45,929 nucleotides of DNA. Source: Bacteroidota bacterium. GTDB lineage: Bacteria; Bacteroidota; Ignavibacteria; Ignavibacteriales; Ignavibacteriaceae. The translations under genes were made by a program, and so were the position numbers. The first letter of the stretch is position 1; each line of letters begins with the position of its first letter. Shown piece after piece: positions 35,987-44,835 of this stretch. The notes under the pieces are model-generated. The model saw only the letters and a program-made list of their open reading frames with translations. It made no database searches and was not told the origin of the DNA. Location of the stretch: positions 1 to 45,929 of the forward strand of contig JAMCWE010000030.1 in the NCBI GenBank assembly GCA_023475265.1, written 5' to 3'.

Positions 35987-37093
35987 ATGCCAATAAATCC
36001 TATAGCTTTAAGACATAAACTTCATCAAAATCCGGAATTATCTTTTCATGAAATTAATACTACCAAGTTATTGATTGAAAGCATTAGAAATTTAACTGAT
36101 TCAAATAAGTTAATGATTATTACTCCATATAAAACCGGGTTGATTGTTGATTATAAAGTAAACGATGATAAATATTTGCTCTTCCGGGCTGACATTGATG
36201 CGCTTCCAATTAAAGAGGAAAATGAAATAGCTTTCAAATCAAAAAATAATTTTATGCACGCTTGCGGACATGATGTGCATACTGCAATTCTTTTCAGTTT
36301 TCTTCAGCATGTTCTTAAAAATAAAATAAAAAGAAATATATTATTCTTATTCCAGCCGGCTGAAGAAAGCGGCGGTGCAATGGAATTTTATAACACCGGA
36401 ATATTTAAAAAATATAATATTAAAAATGCGTTTGCCCTTCATGTTACAGATGAATATTCAATTGGAACTGTAGCAAGTACAAATGGCGTTTTATTTGCTT
36501 CTTCTTTAGAAATAAATATAGATTTTAATGGAGTTAATTCTCACGTCGCATTTCCACAAGAAGGTAAAAATGCATTCAACGCTTTACGTTTATTTTTGGA
36601 TTCGATAGATAAACTTCCGAAAGATATTTCAAAACCGTTTGTATTTGGCGCAGGGAAAATTACTGCTGGAGAAATCAGAAATATTCTTCCAGGTTATGCA
36701 AGATTAGAAGGAACAATGAGAGGATTAAGCAGCAAAGAATTATTAAAATTTTATTCAAAAATTGAAAACATTTTAATGGGCATTGAAAAAATTACCGGCG
36801 TAAACATAAAATCAGAAAAAGGTGCTCAATATCCGGAAGTTATTATTGATCCTATATTATATGATAAACTTTCACACACGCTTTCCAGAAAATTTAATTT
36901 TGTTGATTGCGGTTATAAAATGACTGGCGAAGATTTTGGTTTCTTCTCTCATAAATTTCCATCTTTTATGTTATGGCTTGGAACTTCAGAGGGGGAACAC
37001 CATGGATTGCATAATCCTAAATTCTTACCGGATGATAAAATGATCAATATTGGGAAATCAGTTTTTGTTGAAATATTAAATGAATTAATTTAA
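35987..37093 (+). CDS. M20-family amidohydrolase, probable N-acetyl-diaminopimelate deacetylase
   Basis: The 368-residue M20 peptidase-like protein shows RHKLHQNPELSFHEINT near residues 9-25, LFRADIDALPIKEE near 66-79, HACGHDVHTAILF near 91-103 and FQPAEESGGA near 125-134, which supply the metal ligands and the catalytic Glu. The lid-domain His and late HGLHNP are also present. Similar sequences include hippurate and indole-acetyl-amino-acid hydrolases, so the substrate is judged from context: it ends the dapA-dapB-dapH-lysC cluster, where removal of the acetyl group from N-acetyl-LL-DAP is required. The aminotransferase of this branch is not in the window. An AT-rich inverted repeat (AATATTTT at 35959-35966, AAAATATT at 35972-35979) lies in the gap before it. 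Confidence 0.82.
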   Translation: MPINPIALRHKLHQNPELSFHEINTTKLLIESIRNLTDSNKLMIITPYKTGLIVDYKVNDDKYLLFRADIDALPIKEENEIAFKSKNNFMHACGHDVHTAILFSFLQHVLKNKIKRNILFLFQPAEESGGAMEFYNTGIFKKYNIKNAFALHVTDEYSIGTVASTNGVLFASSLEINIDFNGVNSHVAFPQEGKNAFNALRLFLDSIDKLPKDISKPFVFGAGKITAGEIRNILPGYARLEGTMRGLSSKELLKFYSKIENILMGIEKITGVNIKSEKGAQYPEVIIDPILYDKLSHTLSRKFNFVDCGYKMTGEDFGFFSHKFPSFMLWLGTSEGEHHGLHNPKFLPDDKMINIGKSVFVEILNELI

Positions 37094-37265
37094 AAAATAT
37101 TTTATCCCAAAGACTATTTTTTGTTGTGCTAAATTAATTCGTTTTCTCAATAGTAGATTGAATCCTTTCTTCTAAATGAAATAATCCTAATAATTTCAAT
37201 GAAAAGGCCTCGGCATATTACTTGTAATTAGTTAAATGTTGTTGACCAAATTAAAGAAAATATTT

Positions 37266-37333
37266 AGAGCCATTTGTTTAGGAAACGACGAAAGTTTTTC
37301 GTTGGAGGGATTCCTAAGCAATGGCTCTTTTTT
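37266..37333. terminator. Long hairpin terminator between the dap cluster and nagB
   Basis: Outer arms AGAGCCAT (37266-37273) and ATGGCTCT (37321-37328), middle arms with TTTAGGAA (37277-37284) and TTCCTAAG (37311-37318), and an apical stem CGACGAAA (37286-37293) with TTTCGTTG (37297-37304) make a stem-loop of over 60 bases. T6 at 37328-37333 follows on the plus strand. It should end the dap transcript. On the minus strand the flank is also T-rich, so it may serve nagB as well; it ends immediately before the nagB stop codon. Confidence 0.82.
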
Positions 37334-37334
37334 C

Positions 37335-38147
37335 TTACTTTAAGAGGCTCTTGGGATCAAGGTTCGCTGCTTCGATGTCTTTAAAATATTTAACAGTTCC
37401 AACTTTCAATTCATAAGTCGACGAATCGTCACAAACAATAATTCCTTTTGGGTGTAATTGCAATGCGCTTACCGTCCACATATGGTTAACACCTTCTTCA
37501 ACAACTTTCGCTAAAGCACGTGCTTTGTTATGGCCGCTAATTAAGATCATAACTTCTTCAGCATCAAGAACAGTTTTTACACCAACTGTAAGTGCTGTTT
37601 TAGGAACTTTGTTTATATCATTATCAAAGAATCTTGAATTAGCAATAATAGTATCCATCGTTAAAGTTTTTACTCTTGTTAATGATCCTAAGGAAGAACC
37701 TGGTTCATTAAAAGCGATGTGCCCATCCGGGCCAATTCCACCTACAAATAATTTTATACCACCGGAATTTTTTATTCTTTTTTCATAGTCAATACATTCT
37801 TTCTCAAGATCTGTTGCGTTGCCATTTAATATGTTTACAAAATTCTTGTCAATATCAATGTGACTAAAAAAGTTATTCCACATAAATGAATGATAACTTT
37901 CCGGATGATCCTCAGCTAACGCAACATACTCATCCATGTTAAATGTAGTAACATATTTAAAAGAAACGACGCCGCGTTTATTAAGTTTAATTAATTCTTT
38001 ATACATGCCAATCGGGGATGAACCGGTTGGTAAACCTAGAACAAATCTTTTTTTTGAATTTGGATTGAATTCTAAAATTCTGCTAGCAACATAATTTGCA
38101 GCCCATTTAGATATCATATCATAAGTGGGTTGAATAATTAAACGCAT
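37335..38147 (-). CDS. nagB: Glucosamine-6-phosphate deaminase
   Basis: NagB converts glucosamine-6-phosphate to fructose-6-phosphate and ammonia. The 270-residue length equals the usual bacterial size (about 266). Signatures are [18 protein letters not shown] near residues 36-53, [10 protein letters not shown] near 68-77 with the catalytic Asp, [17 protein letters not shown] near 136-152 with the active-site His, and SGHNKARAL near 204-212. AGGAG at 38153-38157 gives a strong ribosome-binding site. The next gene on this strand, upstream, encodes a GlmU-like protein, so amino-sugar functions cluster here. The matching deacetylase NagA is encoded at the right end of the window on the other strand. 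Confidence 0.95.
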   Translation of the reverse strand: MRLIIQPTYDMISKWAANYVASRILEFNPNSKKRFVLGLPTGSSPIGMYKELIKLNKRGVVSFKYVTTFNMDEYVALAEDHPESYHSFMWNNFFSHIDIDKNFVNILNGNATDLEKECIDYEKRIKNSGGIKLFVGGIGPDGHIAFNEPGSSLGSLTRVKTLTMDTIIANSRFFDNDINKVPKTALTVGVKTVLDAEEVMILISGHNKARALAKVVEEGVNHMWTVSALQLHPKGIIVCDDSSTYELKVGTVKYFKDIEAANLDPKSLLK

Positions 38148-38242
38148 AATTACTCCTTTTATTTTAAGTTTTTATTTTTATTATTTGTCATATCTGAATT
38201 AAAAATGTCTATCGATTATAATTCAAATATAACAGCATAAAA

Positions 38243-39508
38243 TTAATTAGGCATACCTCTTTTTCTACGTTCTTCTTTTGTGAGATCAAATATTTTTCTA
38301 AATAACCTTTCATCAATTTCTGTTAGTTCGATATTTCTTCTTCCCATAACTCTCTTTGCAACTTCAATGCTTCTACCGAGATCATAGCTAGTAAGAGCTT
38401 CGGAACCTCCCCATGAAAATGAAGGAATATATTTACTAGGAAAACTGCCGCCATAAATATTACTGGAAACACCCACGACAGTTCCGGTATTGAACATAGT
38501 ATTAATTGCACTTTTCGAATGATCACCCATAGTTAATCCGACGAACATTGAACCGCTGTCAACTTGTTCTCCGTTAATAATAACTTTTACACTTCCGTAA
38601 TTATTTTTTAAATCGCTATTATTAGTATCAGCACCAAGATTAACCCACATACCTAAGTATGAATGACCTAAAAAACCGTCATGTTGTTTATTGGAAAATG
38701 CATGAATGATTGATGCTTCAACTTCACCGCCAACTTTACAAACCGGACCGATACTAGTATCTTCATATATTTTTGCACCAATCTTTATTTTTGATTGATC
38801 TCCAATAAATGCCGGACCTTCAATAGTTGCGTTCGGATAAACTGTTGCATTTTTACCAATATAAATCGGTCCTCCTTCAGCATCTAGAACAACTCCTGGT
38901 TTTATTTTACTTCCTTCATCAATAAAAATATTATCTTTGTTTAGAAGGTAAACTCCATCATAAACTTTACCTTTGATTTTATTTCCTTTAACATCCTTTG
39001 TAAGATTTTTAAAATCCGCAACTAATTGTTTTCCATTATTGGAAATTAAATCCCACGGATAGTTAATAACATCAACATCAACTTCTTTTTTCACAAGGTC
39101 ATTAAAATCTGAAAGAGTAAATAAATCTGTCAGCTGATGTTTTATAGCATCCAATTTGGAACCACTTACTTTTGCTGCAATAATGGTATCACCTTTAACA
39201 TATAAAGTGTCATTCCCATCAAGCGAAATTTTATTTCTAAAATTTTCATCAACAATTACTCTTCCATTTATAAGCAAACAGCTTTTTCCTATAATTTGAT
39301 TTACTTTAAAAGTCGGATTTTGTTGTTGTAAAGTGTCGCTTAAATAACCGCGACTATGGAGTGAGATAGGGATATCCGGAAACTGAAGTATTACTTTTTC
39401 CCGCAAAGTTAATATACCGCACCTTAGATCATAAACCGGTCTAAAATATACTAAAGGCAAAAGCCGTGTATAATAAAGACCTTCAAAGAGACAGATACTA
39501 TCAACCAT
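38243..39508 (-). CDS. GlmU-like putative sugar nucleotidyltransferase with beta-helix domain
   Basis: The 421-residue protein has an N-terminal part beginning ICLFEGLYYTRLLPLVYFRP followed by VYDLRCGILTLREK, characteristic of the putative sugar nucleotidyltransferase family of Bacteroidota. The usual GlmU pyrophosphorylase loop is not recognisable, so this half may be inactive or act differently. Residues about 195-370 form a left-handed beta-helix (IDEGSKIKPGVVLDAEGGPI, GKNATVYPNATIEGPAFIGD, then KIYEDTSIGPVCKVGGEV), as in hexapeptide acyltransferases. GGGAG precedes the start. It lies 95 bases before nagB on the same strand, which fits a role in UDP-GlcNAc or related sugar metabolism, but the reaction is unproven. 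Confidence 0.8.
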   Translation of the reverse strand: MVDSICLFEGLYYTRLLPLVYFRPVYDLRCGILTLREKVILQFPDIPISLHSRGYLSDTLQQQNPTFKVNQIIGKSCLLINGRVIVDENFRNKISLDGNDTLYVKGDTIIAAKVSGSKLDAIKHQLTDLFTLSDFNDLVKKEVDVDVINYPWDLISNNGKQLVADFKNLTKDVKGNKIKGKVYDGVYLLNKDNIFIDEGSKIKPGVVLDAEGGPIYIGKNATVYPNATIEGPAFIGDQSKIKIGAKIYEDTSIGPVCKVGGEVEASIIHAFSNKQHDGFLGHSYLGMWVNLGADTNNSDLKNNYGSVKVIINGEQVDSGSMFVGLTMGDHSKSAINTMFNTGTVVGVSSNIYGGSFPSKYIPSFSWGGSEALTSYDLGRSIEVAKRVMGRRNIELTEIDERLFRKIFDLTKEERRKRGMPN

Positions 39509-39611
39509 AAATTTTCTCCCTTACAGTGGTTGTGAATTAGTGAATTAAGTTTTGGTTTAAGCCAATTATATTTTAAATTATTTTGAATTCACTTTCAGTA
39601 TCAATTATAAA

Positions 39612-39662
39612 AAAATAATTCTAATTGGTATTAAATGTGTTAATTAGAATTATTTTAATTAA
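39612..39662 (-). terminator. AT-rich hairpin terminator downstream of the RqcH-like gene
   Basis: Arms 39612-39626 and 39642-39656 are perfectly complementary over 15 bases around a 15-base loop. Read on the minus strand, the second arm runs directly into a T-run (39615 down to 39609). It sits about 150 bases after the RqcH-like stop and about 100 bases before the start of the GlmU-like gene, so the two are probably separate transcription units. The stem is AT-rich and therefore weaker than usual. Confidence 0.55.
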
Positions 39663-39802
39663 AAGAAATTACAAATTAACTATTAACAAAAGTTTAAATA
39701 TAATTTCTAATAATTCGTAACTAATATATGGTAATTGTCAATAAGAGTTAAGAAATATTTTTAAAAATATTTTAGTGAAGATTATAGAATGATGATTTTG
39801 GT

Positions 39803-41437
39803 TTATTCATGAATTATATATTCGCAGCCAGCTGGAATTTCGGGCTTTACAATGAGAACATCTTCTTTTAATAATGCAACTTTGCCTGGTTCCATTCCTT
39901 TCTTTTTAACTACATATTTTTTCTGCGCATATGATACCGGAGCTAATCCGCTGGTTTTTGCTTTGCTATGATAGGCGGCTAATGAAGCAGTTTTCTTTAA
40001 AATATTTTTGGGAATAATTTCTTTATTATTTTCTACTCGTAAAACAACATGAGAGCCAGGAACACTTCTAGCATGGAACCAATAATCGTTTTGTTTTGCA
40101 AATTGTGTGGTTAATAGATCATTATTCTTGCTATCCTTGCCGACATAAACATGATATTTTTCTTCAATTATATAATGCTTGAATTTATCTTGAATGTCAT
40201 CTTTCTTATTTACCCTTTCAGTCTCTTTAATCTTTAATTCTTTCATAATTAAATCAAAATCTTCTGTTGATTTAGAAATTAGAAATTTTTCTTCAATATT
40301 TTTCAAATGTTTGAATTGCCTAACCAGTTCTTTATGAAGTTCCTTCGACTTTTCAAGTTTTATTTTATCATTTTTAGCTTTCTCAAAATATTTATCGATA
40401 TTTTTTTTAGGAGAAAGCGAATTATCTAATTTAATATTTATTAACTGGTTTTCAGAATAAATATCTTGGACATCAACACTTTCAAATCCAGCATGAATTA
40501 AATTTAAATTTATAAGAAGAAGATTCCCGATCTTCTTATATTCATCTTCTTTACTGCCTCTATCAATTGATATTTTTAAACTATTAAGTTTAGATGTTAC
40601 TTTTTGTAATTCATTGTCAAGATGTTTCCGGATTTTCCTAAATTTTAATTTAGCATCTTCAAAATAATATTTTTTATATATGAAATAGTTAAGTGTTGAT
40701 ATAATATTTTCAAAAGATTTTATTTCTTTCCCCGGAAATATTTTAAGAGGATTAACTGAAATATTTACTTCGTGAGTTTGATTATCGAAAATAACTATTG
40801 ATTTTTCTTCTTCAATTTCCTTTATGATATTGTTTAATATTGACACTTTATCATTATCCGGAATATCGGCAGCTCTTCTGTTGAGTTCATTTAAAATTTC
40901 TTTCCCGATAAATGGAAATTCTTTTTTAATTTCATTTAAGAATTCAGTTTTATTCTTAATATTAATTTCCGGGAAATTATATTTTGAAGTGAAAATTTTC
41001 GATCCTATTTCTCTAGCGAATTCATCTTCAGAAAAATCTTCCGGCATATTTTTAAAATGATCTACGTTATCATTCTTGTCAATTAAGGATACGTTTGTGT
41101 ATTTGCCGCGTATCGCAAAATAAATTTTACCAATATCAGTTTCTAATTTTATAATTCTATCATCTTTTGCAATCTCCAATGAATAAATCCTGGAAGGGAA
41201 GTGTCCTTCAAAAATATCAATACTATTTTTCCTTGCCCTGTTAAATTTATCCTTAAGAGTGATATAAGGAAAACTAGGGTTTACAGAGATCTCAACAAAC
41301 TTTTCACCTTTTATATTTTCAGTTTGAATAATTAATTTATCCTTTTCTTGAGAGAAAATAGAATTGATAATCGAATCTTTTAGAATCAAATTTGCTTCAA
41401 TTACAAAACGGTTTAGAAAAAAATAATTTTTATACAT
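39803..41437 (-). CDS. NFACT-family protein, RqcH-like ribosome quality-control factor
   Basis: RqcH binds stalled 50S subunits with peptidyl-tRNA and directs addition of alanine tails that mark the chain for proteolysis. The 544-residue protein has a divergent NFACT-N domain (residues 1 to about 180), a helical and coiled-coil middle (about 255-400, rich in Lys and Glu), and a C-terminal NFACT-R domain with YHVYVGKDSKNNDLLTTQFA and then YWFHARSVPGSHVVLR, the family hallmark. ASLAAYHSKAKTSG and VSYAQKKYVVKKKGMEPG complete it. The N-terminal DR motif of classical RqcH is not obvious, so the mechanism may differ. No Shine-Dalgarno is seen before the ATG. It stands between a peptide transporter and the GlmU-like gene. 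Confidence 0.82.
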   Translation of the reverse strand: MYKNYFFLNRFVIEANLILKDSIINSIFSQEKDKLIIQTENIKGEKFVEISVNPSFPYITLKDKFNRARKNSIDIFEGHFPSRIYSLEIAKDDRIIKLETDIGKIYFAIRGKYTNVSLIDKNDNVDHFKNMPEDFSEDEFAREIGSKIFTSKYNFPEINIKNKTEFLNEIKKEFPFIGKEILNELNRRAADIPDNDKVSILNNIIKEIEEEKSIVIFDNQTHEVNISVNPLKIFPGKEIKSFENIISTLNYFIYKKYYFEDAKLKFRKIRKHLDNELQKVTSKLNSLKISIDRGSKEDEYKKIGNLLLINLNLIHAGFESVDVQDIYSENQLINIKLDNSLSPKKNIDKYFEKAKNDKIKLEKSKELHKELVRQFKHLKNIEEKFLISKSTEDFDLIMKELKIKETERVNKKDDIQDKFKHYIIEEKYHVYVGKDSKNNDLLTTQFAKQNDYWFHARSVPGSHVVLRVENNKEIIPKNILKKTASLAAYHSKAKTSGLAPVSYAQKKYVVKKKGMEPGKVALLKEDVLIVKPEIPAGCEYIIHE

Positions 41438-41465
41438 AATCTAAAATTTATAGAAATCCGGACAT

Positions 41466-41494
41466 AAAAAAAGGGCTGGATAAAAATCCAACCC
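41466..41494 (-). terminator. Rho-independent terminator of the POT transporter gene
   Basis: On the minus strand GGGTTGGAT (41494-41486) pairs with ATCCAGCCC (41481-41473) around a TTTT loop, with one G-T pair, and is followed by seven T residues (41472-41466). It lies 22 bases after the transporter stop. It also separates this gene from the RqcH-like gene. Confidence 0.9.
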
Positions 41495-41515
41495 TTCAGT
41501 TATAAAAGAATATCA

Positions 41516-43162
41516 TTAAGTAGCAGAACCTGTCTTTGCTTTAACTATTGCATCTAATGATTTAATCCTTGAAAATATTAAAACACCTCCAATAAAAGCT
41601 GCGATAACAAGAACAAGGAAGAACATTGATTTATCAGTGAAGCTATCCCAGTAACTTGCAAGAATACCGGCTGCTTTTCCGCCTAAAGATGTAGACAAAA
41701 ACCAGCCTCCCATCATTAAAGCTGTGGTTCTTGCAGGTGAAAGCTTTGAAACAAGTGACAGTCCAATAGGGCTCAAAAATAATTCACTAACTGTGAAAAC
41801 TCCATAAGTAATAAAAAGCCAGAATGCGGCAGTTTTGTGTGTGTAAACTGACGGGACTGACATAATTGCAAATACCATTACTAATGATGAAAGTCCCGAA
41901 ATAAATAATGCATAACCGAATTTACCCACCGTTGATGGTTCTTTCTTTCGCTTAGCTAGCCATGTAAAGAGACCAACTAACATTGGTGTAAATAAAATAA
42001 TAAAGAAAGGATTTATAGATTGAAATAATTCGGCATTTGCTAATTTTATATTTTTACCATCCTGAGGCCATTGGTTTTTAGGTAAATTTTCGAAATACGG
42101 ATCAGGGCCATTAACCATTACCATTTGACCACTGCTATCGGTTATTGTTCTTAAATATTTATCTACCTTCGGAACTAAATGCGGATTTGTATTTACACTT
42201 TGAAGCATATCAATTGCGTTTGCAGGTTTTTCCAGCGCAGGTGAAATTTCACGATTTGTATAACTTTGAGCCCATATAGTTAAGCCAGTAGCATTTTGAT
42301 TATAAATTGTCCAAAAGATAATTGAAATAGTAAAGATGAAAAGCAAAGCGCCAATGCTTTTTTTATCTTGACCTCTGGCTCTAACCCAAAGTGAAATATA
42401 AAAAGATATAATTGGTACACAAGCAAAAATAAAAGCGTCATTGGATTTGGATCCGAAAATTTCCGGAATCATCCAGCCAATTAATGCAAAAATGATTGCC
42501 GGAAGAAAAACATATAAGAAAATTTTCATCATAGGCATGTCTTCTTTTTCCATGGGCTTTTTTATATCAGCAAATTTTACATGTTTTAATCCTGAAGACA
42601 ACCATAAAAGACCAATTACTAATCCAACTCCGGCTGCTGAAAAAGCATAACCCCAGCCATATTTATTTCTCAAATAAGCAGCCACAAAGTTACAAACCAA
42701 AGCTCCGATGTTTATCCCCATATAAAAAATATTATAAGCATTATCCTTCAACGGTTTTAATTCTTCTTTGTTATAAATAATTCCAAGGATTGTGCTAATA
42801 TTTGGTTTAAAGAATCCGTTTCCGATGATAACTAAACTTAGAGAAATAAATAAAGCAGTGTCACCGGGAAATGACAAACCAAAATATCCTAACGCCATTA
42901 AACTACCGCCAAGATAAATTGATTTTAAATATCCAAGATATCTATCAGCAATCAAACCGCCGATAAATGGTGTTAAATAAACGAGCGCAATAAATGAACC
43001 GACGATATCAGCGGCTGTTTTAACATCAAATCCCTTTCCACCGGTTGTAGTATCGGTAAGATAAAGAAGTAAAATTCCTACCATTAAATAGTAACCAAAG
43101 CGTTCCCACATTTCTGTAAAGAATAAGACGTATAATCCCTTAGGGTGATTTTTGAACATCAC
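41516..43162 (-). CDS. POT-family proton-dependent oligopeptide transporter
   Basis: The 548-residue inner-membrane protein imports di- and tripeptides with protons. The POT signature EMWERFGYYLMVGILLLYL near residues 17-35 contains the ExxERFxYY motif. SFIALVYLTPFIGGLIADRYLG near 51-72 is the second family motif. GNGFFKPNISTILG near 112-125 and the many hydrophobic helices fit 12-14 transmembrane segments. A large soluble loop (about residues 290-375) contains VNTNPHLVPKVDKYL and DPYFENLPKNQWPQ, as in the Bacteroidota subgroup. GAGG lies before the double ATG; the first is used. A terminator follows. Confidence 0.93.
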   Translation of the reverse strand: MMFKNHPKGLYVLFFTEMWERFGYYLMVGILLLYLTDTTTGGKGFDVKTAADIVGSFIALVYLTPFIGGLIADRYLGYLKSIYLGGSLMALGYFGLSFPGDTALFISLSLVIIGNGFFKPNISTILGIIYNKEELKPLKDNAYNIFYMGINIGALVCNFVAAYLRNKYGWGYAFSAAGVGLVIGLLWLSSGLKHVKFADIKKPMEKEDMPMMKIFLYVFLPAIIFALIGWMIPEIFGSKSNDAFIFACVPIISFYISLWVRARGQDKKSIGALLFIFTISIIFWTIYNQNATGLTIWAQSYTNREISPALEKPANAIDMLQSVNTNPHLVPKVDKYLRTITDSSGQMVMVNGPDPYFENLPKNQWPQDGKNIKLANAELFQSINPFFIILFTPMLVGLFTWLAKRKKEPSTVGKFGYALFISGLSSLVMVFAIMSVPSVYTHKTAAFWLFITYGVFTVSELFLSPIGLSLVSKLSPARTTALMMGGWFLSTSLGGKAAGILASYWDSFTDKSMFFLVLVIAAFIGGVLIFSRIKSLDAIVKAKTGSAT

Positions 43163-43399
43163 TTAACCTCGTATTAAATAGTTGAAGGAAAAAAATTTTT
43201 TAGGCATGCTGCAAAAAAACAGAAAAATTATTTTTGAAATACAATTGGCTATCTCCTGTTTATAATTAATCAAATATAAATCAATTTTATTTTTTTTCAT
43301 AATGAAAAAATAAAGCAACATTGATTTAAGTAACAGCAAATGAACATTGTGAATTCACTTTTGTTGTTTAAGAAATTAGCATTTGATATATTTGAAACG

Positions 43400-44164
43400 A
43401 TGAAAAATCTAATACATAAGCCATTTTTTAAGAAGTTTTTAATTGCCGTAGGTATATTTATTGTATTTGTATGGTTAATGAATGTAGTCGTTATGCCGTG
43501 GTATGTAAATTCTCCTGAGTTAAAAGTTCCAAAAGTTGTTGGCATGAAAGAAGCAGATGCAATAACAATTCTAAAAGATAATAATCTTGAACCACTTGTC
43601 AGTGATACAACTTATGACGAGAAATTTCCGCGGGGAACAATAATTTATCAGCGGCCAAATGCAAATGAAACTGTAAAAACCGGGCGCAGAATTTATTTAT
43701 TTGTGAGCGGCGGTGAACCTACAGTTTCTGTTCCTTTATTGAAAGGTAAATCTTTAAGAGATGCAAGATTTTCTTTGGAGAGATTAGGTTTATACTTGGG
43801 AAGAATAGATTCTGTTGCTTCAGAAAATCCTTTAAATATGATTTTCGATCAACAATATGCAGTTGGAACACCATTAAAAAAAGGTGATTCAGTTGGAGTT
43901 TCTTTAAGCATTGGACAATCAATTGGAACAATAACAGTTCCAAACTTAATTGGTAAATCACTTTCCGATGCAGAAAAAGTTTTAGCAGATAGTTCACTAA
44001 AAGTTGGAAAAATAAATTATCAACCGTCTTTCTCATTATTACCAAATACTGTTCTTGATCAATATCCAAGCAAAGGGAATAAAGTAAATCCCGGCGATTC
44101 AATTGATCTTTTTGTAACAAAAGCAACCGAACCTGATAATCAACATCCTAACATGGAAAACTGA
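43400..44164 (+). CDS. Membrane-anchored PASTA-domain protein
   Basis: From the ATG at 43400 the protein has 254 residues: a basic start (MKNLIHKPFFKKF), one membrane helix (about residues 14-33), and three PASTA domains (about 40-105, 108-175 and 178-243). Each PASTA unit has the VPxxxGKxxxDA pattern, for example LKVPKVVGMKEADAITILKD, VSVPLLKGKSLRDARFSLER and ITVPNLIGKSLSDAEKVLAD. PASTA domains bind peptidoglycan or beta-lactams in Ser/Thr kinases and PBPs, but here there is no kinase or transpeptidase. An in-frame ATG at 43340 would add 20 residues and lacks a ribosome-binding site. Its stop overlaps the rpe start by one base (TGATG), so the two are coupled. Confidence 0.85.
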   Translation: MKNLIHKPFFKKFLIAVGIFIVFVWLMNVVVMPWYVNSPELKVPKVVGMKEADAITILKDNNLEPLVSDTTYDEKFPRGTIIYQRPNANETVKTGRRIYLFVSGGEPTVSVPLLKGKSLRDARFSLERLGLYLGRIDSVASENPLNMIFDQQYAVGTPLKKGDSVGVSLSIGQSIGTITVPNLIGKSLSDAEKVLADSSLKVGKINYQPSFSLLPNTVLDQYPSKGNKVNPGDSIDLFVTKATEPDNQHPNMEN

Positions 44165-44835
44165 TGGCATTTTTAGCTCCTTCAATTTTAGCAGCAGACT
44201 TATCAAATCTTTCACAACAAATCCGATTAGTAGAAATTGCCGGCGCTGATTGGATTCATTGCGATATTATGGATGGACATTTTGTTCCGAATTTAAGTTT
44301 CGGTCCGTTGGTAGTTAAAGCTGCGCGGAAAGTTACTAAGCTTCCTTTAGATGTTCATTTAATGATAGAAAATCCTGACAAATATTTAGAAGATTTTGTA
44401 AATGCCGGAGCCAATTCAATTACAGTGCATCAAGAAGCAGTTATACATTTAGATAGAACAATAACTAGAATTAAAGAGTTAGGTGTAAAAGCTGGAGTGG
44501 CGATAAATCCTTCTACGCCTGTAGACTTTCTAAAAGATATTGCTGAATATGTGGATTTAGTTCTTATCATGTCGGTCAATCCAGGTTTTGGCGGGCAAAG
44601 ATTTATTCCAAACTCACTTAAGAAAGTAAAAGAAACTGTTGAATTAAGAAAAAAGCTAAAATCAAAATTACTAATAGAAATGGATGGCGGTATTGATAAC
44701 AAAACAATTAAAGCAGCGTTAGATGCTGGATGCGATGTGTTTGTTGCGGGGTCGTCAATATTTAAAACTGAAAACGTTTCAGCTGCTGCGGTTGAATTGA
44801 AAAATATTATTAAGGAAAAGAATGATCGAAAATAA
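44164..44835 (+). CDS. rpe: Ribulose-phosphate 3-epimerase
   Basis: Rpe interconverts ribulose-5-phosphate and xylulose-5-phosphate. The 223-residue TIM barrel has APSILAADLSNL at residues 4-15, HCDIMDGHFVPNLSFGP near 33-49 with metal ligands and catalytic Asp, LDVHLMIENP near 63-72, MSVNPGFGGQRFIPN near 138-152 and EMDGGIDNKT near 174-183 with the second catalytic Asp. It begins in the TGATG overlap with the PASTA gene and overlaps nagA by 14 bases, so all three are probably made from one mRNA. A 28-base stretch of this gene (44264-44291) recurs at the very end of the window. Confidence 0.95.
   Translation: MAFLAPSILAADLSNLSQQIRLVEIAGADWIHCDIMDGHFVPNLSFGPLVVKAARKVTKLPLDVHLMIENPDKYLEDFVNAGANSITVHQEAVIHLDRTITRIKELGVKAGVAINPSTPVDFLKDIAEYVDLVLIMSVNPGFGGQRFIPNSLKKVKETVELRKKLKSKLLIEMDGGIDNKTIKAALDAGCDVFVAGSSIFKTENVSAAAVELKNIIKEKNDRK
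44264..44291 (+). repeat. 28-base direct repeat, copy inside rpe
   Basis: These 28 bases, encoding the IMDGHFVPN region of Rpe, are identical to 45902-45929. Here they make good biological sense, being part of the epimerase active site, so this is the original copy. Confidence 0.9.

Noticed and set aside
43260-43310. AT-rich inverted repeat between the peptide transporter and the PASTA gene
   Set aside because: Arms are mostly homopolymeric A and T runs with unequal length; located between divergent starts, so not a terminator.
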